NCBI RefSeq assembly: GCF_030681155.1
Contig: NZ_JAUXXE010000007.1
Span: 29,756-93,755 of the forward strand
From: Phenylobacterium sp.
Lineage (GTDB): Bacteria > Pseudomonadota > Alphaproteobacteria > Caulobacterales > Caulobacteraceae
Reading direction: 5' to 3'
Length of the DNA: 64,000 nucleotides
The notes under the pieces are model-generated. The model ran no database searches and had not been told where the DNA came from. It worked only from the letters and a program-made list of their open reading frames with translations. The position numbers were made by a program, and so were the translations under genes. Of this stretch, positions 29,246 through 36,146 are shown piece by piece (the first letter of the stretch is position 1; each line of letters starts with the position of its first letter).

Positions 29246-30376
29246 ATGAGTCGGTCTCTCAACTTTTACGAGTTTTTCGCGGGCGGCGGCATGGCGCGCC
29301 TGGGCCTCGGCCCTGGCTGGAACTGTGCTTTCGCCAACGATTTCGACAGGTTGAAGGCGGCGACCTACCGAGCGAACTTCCCCGATGCGGCGGAGCACTT
29401 CCATGAAGGCGATGTCTGGAAGCTGGAAGCTGGGGCGCTTCCGCCGCGTGTGGACTTGGCCTGGGCGTCCTCGCCCTGCCAGGATTTCAGCCTCGCAGGC
29501 GCGCGAGCTGGGCTTGGCGGCGGCCGCTCCTCGGCCTTTTTCGGTTTCTGGCGGCTGATCGAAGCCCTGGGCGCCGATGGTCCTCGCGCGGTGGTGATCG
29601 AGAACGTGTCAGGGCTGCTGACCTCGCACGGCGGGGCCGACTTCGCCGCCCTCTGCCGCGCTCTGGCGGGCCAGGGCTATAGCTTCGGCGCGCTTGAGAT
29701 CGACGCCGGCCGGTTCGTGCCGCAGTCGCGCCCCCGGGTGTTCGTGATCGCCACGCGCGAGCCGCCGCACCCGAGCCTGATCGGCGAAAGCCCGTTTCAG
29801 ACCCGCGCGGTAAGAGACGCCTACGACCGGTTACCCGCGGACCTCGCCGCCCGCTGGATCTGGTGGGGGCCGGACGCTCCGGCGGTTCGCAATACCGACT
29901 TGGCCAGCCTGCTCGAACCTGACGCCGACGTTGCCTGGCACGAGGCCGCGCGCACCCAGCGCCTGCTCGATCTGATGGCGCCTCTACACCGGGCGCGGAT
30001 CGAGGCGGCGAAAAGCTCGGGCGCGCGGTCGGTCGGCGCGGTGTTCAATCGGATGCGAGTGGCGGACGGCAAGAAGGTGCAGCGCTCCGAAGTGCGGTTC
30101 GACGGTCTGGCCGGCTGCTTGCGTACGCCGCGCGGCGGGTCTTCGCGCCAGACCCTGGTGGTGATCGAAGGCGATAGGGTGCGGAGCAGGCTGCTCTCGC
30201 CGCGCGAAGGCGCACGCCTGATGGGCCTGCCCGACAGCTATGTCCTGCCGACCGCTGCGACCGGCGCCCTGCATGTCGCCGGCGACGGGGTCGTCGTTCC
30301 GGTCGTTCGGTGGTTGGCGGCGACCATTCTGGAGCCCTTGCTGGCGCCGGCCGGGGCCGCCGTCGCCGCCGAATAG
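29246..30376 (+). CDS. Solitary C5-cytosine DNA methyltransferase
   Basis: 376 residues. Motif I FFAGGGM (10-16, SAM binding), motif IV SPCQDFS with nucleophile C78, motif VI ENV (119-121), motif VIII QSRPRVF (160-166), a target-recognition region around 190-280, motif [13 protein letters not shown] and motif [14 protein letters not shown]. It methylates cytosine at carbon 5 in a sequence not predictable here. No restriction endonuclease gene is adjacent; a vsr mismatch endonuclease lies 2.3 kb downstream on the same strand, with cysK and an FAD monooxygenase in between. It is thus likely an orphan or regulatory/protective methylase. Confidence 0.9.
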   Translation: MSRSLNFYEFFAGGGMARLGLGPGWNCAFANDFDRLKAATYRANFPDAAEHFHEGDVWKLEAGALPPRVDLAWASSPCQDFSLAGARAGLGGGRSSAFFGFWRLIEALGADGPRAVVIENVSGLLTSHGGADFAALCRALAGQGYSFGALEIDAGRFVPQSRPRVFVIATREPPHPSLIGESPFQTRAVRDAYDRLPADLAARWIWWGPDAPAVRNTDLASLLEPDADVAWHEAARTQRLLDLMAPLHRARIEAAKSSGARSVGAVFNRMRVADGKKVQRSEVRFDGLAGCLRTPRGGSSRQTLVVIEGDRVRSRLLSPREGARLMGLPDSYVLPTAATGALHVAGDGVVVPVVRWLAATILEPLLAPAGAAVAAE

Positions 30377-30473
30377 GCAAGCTCGGCGTTGCTCTAGAAG
30401 AAGTGCGCTTCCAAATCCCGTTCGGGGCCTTAGGTTAGCCGCTCACGCTCCCAGCCAGAGACACGAGAGAGCC

Positions 30474-31457
30474 ATGGCCGACGCCTCCAACTACGACGCA
30501 GCCCGCCACAAGCGTTCCGGCCGCGGCAAGATCTTCGATTCCGTCATCGACCTGATCGGCGACACCCCGCTGGTCCGCCTACCGAACCTGACCAAGGCGC
30601 TGCAGCCCAAGGGCGAGGTCGTCGCCAAGCTCGAGTTCTTCAACCCGCTGGCCTCGGTCAAGGACCGCATCGGCGTCGCCATGATCGAATGGCTGGAGGC
30701 CACGGGCCGGCTGAAGCCCGGCGGCTCCATCGTCGAGCCGACCAGCGGCAACACCGGCATCGCGCTCGCCTTCGTGGCCGCCTCCAAGGGCTATCCGATC
30801 ACCCTGGTCATGCCCGAGAGCATGTCGATCGAGCGCCGCAAGATGCTGCTGATCCTGGGCGCCAAGCTGGAACTGACTCCGGCCGAGCGTGGCATGGCCG
30901 GCGCCGTGGCCCGGGCTAAGGAAATCGTCGAAGCGACGCCGGGCGCGGTCATGCCCCAGCAGTTCGACAACGAAGCCAACCCACTGATTCACCGGGTCTC
31001 GACGGCCGAGGAAATCTGGAACGACACCGACGGCCGCGTCGATGCGGTGGTGTCGGGCGTCGGCACCGGCGGCACCATCACCGGCATCGGTCAGGTGCTG
31101 AAGGCTCGCAAGCCCTCGGTGAAGATGGTCGCCGTGGAGCCTGAGTCCTCGCCCGTGCTGTCTGGCGGCCAGCCGGCCCCGCACAAGATCCAGGGCATCG
31201 GCGCGGGCTTCGTGCCCTCGATCCTCGACCGCGGCGTGATGGATGAGATCATCCAGGTCTCCAACGACGACAGCTTCGCTATGGCGCGGCGCATCGCCAA
31301 GGAAGAAGGCATTCCGGTCGGCATCTCGTCGGGCGCGGCCCTGACCGCGGCCTTCGACCTGGCTTCGCGGGACGAATATGCCGGCAAGCTGATCGTCGCG
31401 ATCATCCCGAGCTTCGCCGAGCGCTACCTCTCGACGGCGCTGTTCGACGGGCTCTAG
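30474..31457 (+). CDS. cysK: Cysteine synthase A (O-acetylserine sulfhydrylase)
   Basis: 327 residues from the ATG at 30474; the open frame upstream to 30240 lies inside the methyltransferase gene. PLP-dependent synthesis of cysteine from O-acetylserine and sulfide. The lysine binding PLP is K63 in [11 protein letters not shown], the phosphate/substrate loop PTSGNTG is at 89-95, and [10 protein letters not shown] binds the cofactor phosphate; SSGAAL near the C-terminus is the PLP pyridine-nitrogen serine. The first 18 residues form a basic extension. Not obviously related to the flanking methylase. Confidence 0.94.
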   Translation: MADASNYDAARHKRSGRGKIFDSVIDLIGDTPLVRLPNLTKALQPKGEVVAKLEFFNPLASVKDRIGVAMIEWLEATGRLKPGGSIVEPTSGNTGIALAFVAASKGYPITLVMPESMSIERRKMLLILGAKLELTPAERGMAGAVARAKEIVEATPGAVMPQQFDNEANPLIHRVSTAEEIWNDTDGRVDAVVSGVGTGGTITGIGQVLKARKPSVKMVAVEPESSPVLSGGQPAPHKIQGIGAGFVPSILDRGVMDEIIQVSNDDSFAMARRIAKEEGIPVGISSGAALTAAFDLASRDEYAGKLIVAIIPSFAERYLSTALFDGL

Positions 31458-31472
31458 ACCCGTTCCAGCCCT

Positions 31473-32660
31473 ATGAAGATCGCAGTGGTGGGCTGCGGCG
31501 TCGCCGGCATGGCGGCGTCGTTGGCCCTGGCGCGTCGGGGCCATCAGGTCGTCCTGCTGGAAGCCTTTTCCGAGCCGCGTCCGCTAGGGTCCGGCCTGCT
31601 TCTCCAACCTTCAGGCCTGGCGGCGCTCAAGGCGCTGGGCCTGGCCGAGCCGGTGATCGCTCGTGGCGCGCGGGTTGACGCCCTGGACGGCCGGGACCTT
31701 TCGGGCCGGCCGATCATGGCCATGCGCTACGCCGACTGGCGGCCCGATGCGTTTGGCGTGGGCGTCCATCGCGCCACCCTGTTTGGTGTCTTGCATGACG
31801 CCCTGGCCCCGGCCGGGGTCGAACTGCGCACCGGCGTCGAGATCGTCGGTTGGGAAGACGCTGAGGCGCCGCGTCTGATCGATGCGGCCGGCGGCTCGCA
31901 CGGTCCGTTCGACTTGGTGGTGATCGCCGACGGCTCGGGCTCGCAGCTTCGCAGCCTGGTGCGCCCGAGGTCGAGGGCACCGGTCTATCCCTGGGGGGCG
32001 GTCTGGGCGAATGCGCGCGACCCAGACGGCGTCTTCGCCGGGGCCCTCACTCAGCGTTATGATCGGGCCAGCACCATGATGGGCGTGCTGCCGATCGGCC
32101 GTGGACCGGCGGGCGATACTGATCTGGTGAGTTTCTTCTGGTCCTTGCCGGTGACGCAGATGGACGAGTTCATGGCCGGTGATATCGCCGCATGGCGCGC
32201 GCGGGCGCAGGCGATGTGGCCGCAGGCCGCGCCGATCCTGGCGCAGTTCCAGGGCGCGGAGGCGTTCTCGCGGGCGACCTATCGCGATGTGCGCACAGGC
32301 GGGTGGTCGAACGGCCGCTTTCTGCTGATCGGCGACGCCGCCCATGGCGCCAGCCCGCAATTGGGCCAGGGCGCAAACCTGGGCCTCATCGATGCGGTGG
32401 AACTGGCTGAGCGCCTCACGCCGCAGGTGGCGAAGTCGGTCCGGGGATATCAACTGGCCCGGCGCCGCCATGCCGGCCTCTATCAGTTCATCTCGCGCTG
32501 GCTGACGCCGCTGTTCCAGTCGGGCGGCTGGGTAGGACCCTTCGTGCGCGACTGGTTCTTCACCCCAGGGTCCAAGGCGCCGGGCGCGCGCCAGATCGCG
32601 GCCTACGTCCTGACAGGGACGCTGCGCCTTGGCCGGACGCCAAAGGTCCTGCGACCATGA
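31473..32660 (+). CDS. FAD-dependent aromatic-ring hydroxylase-type monooxygenase
   Basis: 395 residues. Rossmann motif VGCGVAGMAASLALARRGHQVVLLE (GxGxxG at 7-12), middle DG motif LVVIADGSGSQLRSLV, and C-terminal GDAAHGASPQLGQGANLGLIDA that binds FAD ribityl: the group A flavoprotein hydroxylase pattern (p-hydroxybenzoate hydroxylase/UbiH fold). The substrate is unknown. Starts 15 bases after cysK and its stop overlaps the vsr start by four bases (ATGA), suggesting cysK, this gene and vsr share a transcript. Confidence 0.87.
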   Translation: MKIAVVGCGVAGMAASLALARRGHQVVLLEAFSEPRPLGSGLLLQPSGLAALKALGLAEPVIARGARVDALDGRDLSGRPIMAMRYADWRPDAFGVGVHRATLFGVLHDALAPAGVELRTGVEIVGWEDAEAPRLIDAAGGSHGPFDLVVIADGSGSQLRSLVRPRSRAPVYPWGAVWANARDPDGVFAGALTQRYDRASTMMGVLPIGRGPAGDTDLVSFFWSLPVTQMDEFMAGDIAAWRARAQAMWPQAAPILAQFQGAEAFSRATYRDVRTGGWSNGRFLLIGDAAHGASPQLGQGANLGLIDAVELAERLTPQVAKSVRGYQLARRRHAGLYQFISRWLTPLFQSGGWVGPFVRDWFFTPGSKAPGARQIAAYVLTGTLRLGRTPKVLRP

Positions 32661-33109
32661 CCGATGTCTTCTCCACGGAGAAGCGGTCGGCAGTGATGCG
32701 CCGGGTCAAGGGGCGCGATACGGCGCCGGAGCTGAAGGTGCGCAAGGCTCTGACCGCGCTTGGGGTTCGCTATCGCCTGAACCGCAAGGATCTACCTGGC
32801 TCGCCCGATATCGTGATGGCCGGACGGCGGCTGGTGATCTTTGTCCACGGCTGTTTCTGGCACGGTCATGACTGCGCCCGGGGAAGCCGGGTGCCCAAGG
32901 CCAATCAGGAGTATTGGCTGGCCAAGGTGGCGCGCAACAAGGCCCGCGACGCCGCCGCCGAGGCTGCGCTCACTCAGCAGGGATGGCGGGTCGAGACGAT
33001 CTGGGAGTGCGACCTGAAGGACGCTGAGGCGCTGCGGGTCAGGTTGGAAGAGTTGACCGGACCGCTCACCCCGGCGAAAGCCGGGGCTCAAGCCGGCTCG
33101 CAAACCTAG
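32657..33109 (+). CDS. vsr: Very short patch repair endonuclease Vsr
   Basis: 150 residues. Vsr nicks 5' of the mismatched T in T:G pairs that arise by deamination of 5-methylcytosine. Seen: VFSTEKRSAVMRRVKGRDTAPE at the N-terminus, catalytic aspartate D51 in LPGSPDIVM, and FVHGCFWHGHDC (63-74) that forms the zinc and active site; CARGSRVPKANQEYW follows as in E. coli Vsr. The usual partner is a C5 methylase, here about 2.3 kb upstream. The last 14 or so residues (TPAKAGAQ...) are encoded by the left arm of a REP-like repeat, so the native C-terminus may have been altered. Confidence 0.93.
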   Translation: MTDVFSTEKRSAVMRRVKGRDTAPELKVRKALTALGVRYRLNRKDLPGSPDIVMAGRRLVIFVHGCFWHGHDCARGSRVPKANQEYWLAKVARNKARDAAAEAALTQQGWRVETIWECDLKDAEALRVRLEELTGPLTPAKAGAQAGSQT

Positions 33110-33168
33110 CTCGGGTTCAGTGTGCCCGGACGCCGCTTGGGTCCCGGCTTTCGCCGGGATGAGCGGTC
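33060..33168. repeat. REP-like inverted repeat overlapping the vsr 3' end
   Basis: GACCGCTCACCCCGGCGAAA opens the left arm at 33060 and is matched by TTTCGCCGGGATGAGCGGTC closing the right arm at 33168; CTCAAGCCG/GCTTGGGTC extend the pairing inward. The left 50 bases lie within the vsr coding sequence and encode its terminal TPAKAGAQ-type tail. Confidence 0.65.
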
Positions 33169-33182
33169 TCCGAGGTGGGTGC

Positions 33183-33635
33183 TTAGAGCACCGTCACCTC
33201 GGTCTTCACCGAATTGGCGATGAAGCATTCCTCGTGCGCCTCGTGGTGCAGCTTGGCCAAGGCCTGCGCGTCCGGCGCATCGCCGTCCCACTCGATCTGA
33301 GGCTTTAGCGTCACCCGCGTCACCGCCGCGCGGCCGGGCGCGATCTCTTCCATCACGCCCGAGGCATGGTCGCGATAGGAGGTGACGATGAAGCCTGCCA
33401 GCCTGGCCTTATGCAGGAAGGTCAGCATGTGGCAGTTGGACAGCGCCGCCACGAACATTTCTTCGGGATCCACCGCTTCCTCGACCGCCCACTTGCCGAC
33501 CACGTGGGGCGAGGCCGAGGCCGGGACGATCAGCCCCCCGTCGAAACTGATCACATGACCGCGGCTGTAGCGCCCCTTGGCGAAGTCTTCGCCGTCCCGC
33601 AGGTTCCAAGCGACGTCGGCGGTGTAGCTCGCCAT
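33183..33635 (-). CDS. OsmC family peroxiredoxin-like protein
   Basis: 150 residues from the ATG at 33635. OsmC/Ohr proteins reduce organic hydroperoxides with two cysteines: here C67 or so in LSNCHMLTFLHKA and the second in EECFIANSVK near the C-terminus. The N-terminus (YTADVAWNLRDGEDFAKGRYSRGHVISFDGG) is typical of the YhfA/OsmC group lacking Ohr features. ATG overlaps the acyl-CoA dehydrogenase stop by one base, so it is translated second in that operon, perhaps dealing with peroxides formed by flavin oxidation (inference). Confidence 0.88.
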   Translation of the reverse strand: MASYTADVAWNLRDGEDFAKGRYSRGHVISFDGGLIVPASASPHVVGKWAVEEAVDPEEMFVAALSNCHMLTFLHKARLAGFIVTSYRDHASGVMEEIAPGRAAVTRVTLKPQIEWDGDAPDAQALAKLHHEAHEECFIANSVKTEVTVL

Positions 33636-35422
33636 CAGAACGCCTCCGCCGGCAGGGCCATCATCAGCTCCGAGCCGCTCTTCAGCTTGGCCAGGTGGCC
33701 GCTGGTCTCGGGCAGGATCCGCTCCACGTAGTAGCGGCCGATGATCAGCTTGCTGGAATAGAAGGGATCGGTCTCGCCGGCCGCCACCTTGGCCTGGGCG
33801 GTCTTGGCGATCTGGGCCCACATATAGGCCAGCGCAGTCAGGCCGAAGAGATGCATGTAGTCGGTCGATGCGGCGCCGGCGTTATCCGGGTTCATCAGGC
33901 CGTTTTGCATCAGCCACATGGTGGCGTCCTGCAGCTCGGTCTTGGCCTTGGCTAGGCCCTCGGTGAACGGCTTCAAGGTCTCGTCGCCCGAGTTGGCCTC
34001 CACGAAGGCGTCGATCTCGGCGAAGAAGCTCATCACCGCCCGGCCGCCGTCGGCCGCCAGCTTGCGGCCCACCAGGTCCAGGGCCTGGACGCCGTTGGTG
34101 CCTTCATAGATCAGGGCGATGCGGACATCGCGCATGTACTGGCTGACCGGGAAGTGCTCGGTGAAGCCTGACCCGCCGTGCACCTGGACTGCGTCGGAGC
34201 AGACCTTGAGGCCCCGGTCGGTGAGGAAGCCCTTCACCACCGGCGTCATCAGCGCCATGTAGTCGCCGGCCTTCTGGCGAACGGACTCGTCGGGGTGCGC
34301 GTGGGCAAGGTCGCCCTGCAGGGCGGTCCAGAACAGGAAGGCGCGGCCGCCCTCGATGATCGCGCGGCTGTCCATCAGCATCCGGCGCACATCGGGGTGG
34401 ACGATGATCGGGTCGGCGGGGCCGTCGGGGTTTTTCGGTCCGGTCAGCGAGCGGCCTTGCAGGCGTTCCTTGGCGAAGGTGGCGGCGGCCTGATAGGCGG
34501 CCTCAGCCTGGGCGACGCCTTGCAGGCCGACTCCGATCCGCGCCTCGTTCATCATCACGAACATCAACGACAGGCCGCGGTTTTCCTCCCCGACCAGCCA
34601 GCCGACCGACTCCTCGTGACGGATCACGCAGGTCGCGTTGCCGTGGATCCCCATCTTCTCTTCGAGGCCGTCGCAATAGACGCTGTTGCGCGCGCCCGGC
34701 TTTCCGTCCGCATCCGGAATAAATTTTGGAACGATGAAGAGGCTGATGCCGCGCGTACCGGCTGGCGCGCCCTCGATGCGAGCCAGCACCAGGTGGACGA
34801 TGTTCTCGGCCATGTCGTGCTCGCCGCCGGAGATCCAGATTTTCCCGCCGGAGATCTTGTAGCTGCCATCAGCCTGCGGGACCGCCTTGGTGCGCAGCAG
34901 GCCAAGGTCGGTGCCGCAATGCGGCTCCGTCAGGTTCATGGTCCCGCCCCATTGGCCCGAGGCCAGCTTGGGCAGGTAGAGGCTTTTCTGCTCGTCCGAT
35001 CCGCCGTTCAGGATCGCCGAATAGGCCCCATGGGTCAGGCCCGGATACATGGAAAAGGCCATGTTGGCCGAGGAGGACATTTCGGAGAAGGACAGGTTCA
35101 CCACATGCGGCAGACCCTGACCGCCATAGGCGGGCTCGGCGCCCAGCGCGGGCCACCCGCCCTCGACCAACTTGGCGTAGGCGTCCTTGAAGCCAGTTGG
35201 CGTCTTGACCGTATGGTCGGAGTTCCAGGTGCAGCCTTCCTTGTCACCGACCGAGTTCAGCGGGGCGAGCACTTCGCCGGTGAAGCGGCCGGCCTCCTCG
35301 ATGATCTGCTCGATGACGTCCATCGAGGCTTCGGCGAACCCCGGCAGGTTGGCGTACTTCTCGATCTCCAGCACATCGCGCAGAAGGAAGACGTGATCGC
35401 GTACGGGGGGCTGATAGGGCAT
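33635..35422 (-). CDS. Long acyl-CoA dehydrogenase with C-terminal extension
   Basis: 595 residues from the ATG at 35422 (seven more codons from 35443 possible). About 200 residues longer than short- and medium-chain enzymes, as in the DmdC/AcdA-like branch with the PF12806-type C-terminal domain. FAD-binding signatures: MNLTEPHCGTDLGLLRTKA, KIWISGGEHDM, MNEARIGVGLQG, VHGGSGFTEHFPVSQYMRD and ALIYEGTNGVQALDLVGRKL, the latter carrying the likely catalytic base glutamate. It oxidises an acyl-CoA to enoyl-CoA in fatty acid or organic acid breakdown. Its leader has palindromes and a MerR regulator gene lies upstream on the same strand. Confidence 0.92.
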   Translation of the reverse strand: MPYQPPVRDHVFLLRDVLEIEKYANLPGFAEASMDVIEQIIEEAGRFTGEVLAPLNSVGDKEGCTWNSDHTVKTPTGFKDAYAKLVEGGWPALGAEPAYGGQGLPHVVNLSFSEMSSSANMAFSMYPGLTHGAYSAILNGGSDEQKSLYLPKLASGQWGGTMNLTEPHCGTDLGLLRTKAVPQADGSYKISGGKIWISGGEHDMAENIVHLVLARIEGAPAGTRGISLFIVPKFIPDADGKPGARNSVYCDGLEEKMGIHGNATCVIRHEESVGWLVGEENRGLSLMFVMMNEARIGVGLQGVAQAEAAYQAAATFAKERLQGRSLTGPKNPDGPADPIIVHPDVRRMLMDSRAIIEGGRAFLFWTALQGDLAHAHPDESVRQKAGDYMALMTPVVKGFLTDRGLKVCSDAVQVHGGSGFTEHFPVSQYMRDVRIALIYEGTNGVQALDLVGRKLAADGGRAVMSFFAEIDAFVEANSGDETLKPFTEGLAKAKTELQDATMWLMQNGLMNPDNAGAASTDYMHLFGLTALAYMWAQIAKTAQAKVAAGETDPFYSSKLIIGRYYVERILPETSGHLAKLKSGSELMMALPAEAF

Positions 35423-35450
35423 GTCCGCTCCGGTTGACGGCAAAAGGGCC

Positions 35451-35485
35451 TCCGACCTAGTCGGAAGCCTTAAGTAGACTAGTCT
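35451..35485 (-). promoter_or_regulatory. Paired palindromes in the acyl-CoA dehydrogenase leader
   Basis: TCCGAC-CTA-GTCGGA (35451-35465) and the perfect ten-base AGACTAGTCT (35476-35485; with flanking bases TAGACTAGTCTG) stand 29 and 54 bases before the start codon. AGAC/GTCT dyads of this form are typical TetR-family operators; no TetR gene is in the window. Confidence 0.4.
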
Positions 35486-35518
35486 GAACGCAGGTCGCGG
35501 GCGACGCCCGCTGGCCCA

Positions 35519-35992
35519 CTATTTCACATGTTCGAGATCGCCCAACCGGGCGCGCAGCACCTGGTCGTAGTCGGCGGCGCGGGGCAGCAGGTCAGGCCGC
35601 GTGGCGCTCAGGTGCTTTTCCAGCGCGTCACAGCCACGGCGCAGCTCGTCAATGGCGTGGTCGATGTCCGAGCGTTGCGATTCGAGCGCGACGATCCGTT
35701 CACGGAACTTCAGCAATGACTTGGCGTTCTGAGCCGCCCCGCCATCGTTCAGTTCATAGAGATCGAGGATCTCGCCGATCTCCGCCAAGGCCAGTCCGAC
35801 CCGCTTGCCACGCAGGATGAGCTGCAGGCGGGCCCGATCCTTGTAGGAATAGACCCGGTTGAGCCCGTCGCGGGCCGGGAAGAGCAGTCCCTTGTCTTCA
35901 TAGAAGCGCAGGGCGCGCGGCGTGCATTTGAATTCGAGGCAGAGCTGCCGAATGCTGAAGGTGCGGTTGGGCCGGCGAAGGTCAACGGGCAT
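35519..35992 (-). CDS. MerR family transcriptional regulator (LiuR-like)
   Basis: 157 residues from the ATG at 35992, preceded by GGGAGG; upstream extension to 36031 is unlikely. The winged HTH reads FSIRQLCLEFKCTPRALRFYEDKGLLFPARDGLNRVYS (about 13-50), then YKDRARLQLILRGKRVGLALAEIGEILDLY and a coiled-coil dimerisation helix. There is no C-terminal cysteine metal site, so it is not a metal sensor; it resembles MerR members controlling branched-chain or fatty acid breakdown in proteobacteria. It sits just before the acyl-CoA dehydrogenase-OsmC genes on the same strand and may regulate them (inference). Confidence 0.86.
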   Translation of the reverse strand: MPVDLRRPNRTFSIRQLCLEFKCTPRALRFYEDKGLLFPARDGLNRVYSYKDRARLQLILRGKRVGLALAEIGEILDLYELNDGGAAQNAKSLLKFRERIVALESQRSDIDHAIDELRRGCDALEKHLSATRPDLLPRAADYDQVLRARLGDLEHVK

Positions 35993-36012
35993 GAGGCATC
36001 CTCCCTGGACGC

Positions 36013-36060
36013 TATTTTCTATTACTGACACCGTAAAACGATGCTTCCGTTTACGTCAAG
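36013..36060 (-). promoter_or_regulatory. LiuR/PsrA-like sites upstream of the MerR gene
   Basis: On the minus strand TTGACGTAAACGGAAGC (ending the 36043-36060 segment) and CGTTTTACGGTGTCAGTAAT follow each other before the MerR start. TTACGTAAACG-type sequences are known for LiuR-controlled genes; the similarity is partial and suggests autoregulation. Confidence 0.3.
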
Positions 36061-36146
36061 GTGATCGGCGTTCAGTCAGCTACACGTGATGGCTGGACCC
36101 AGCCTCGCGACCGCCGCTAGCTTGGGTTTTCGAAAGGGGCGTTTTC

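Noticed and set aside
30377..30473. Possible riboswitch in front of cysK
   Set aside because: The 97-base leader is short and lacks any recognisable SAM or other riboswitch core.
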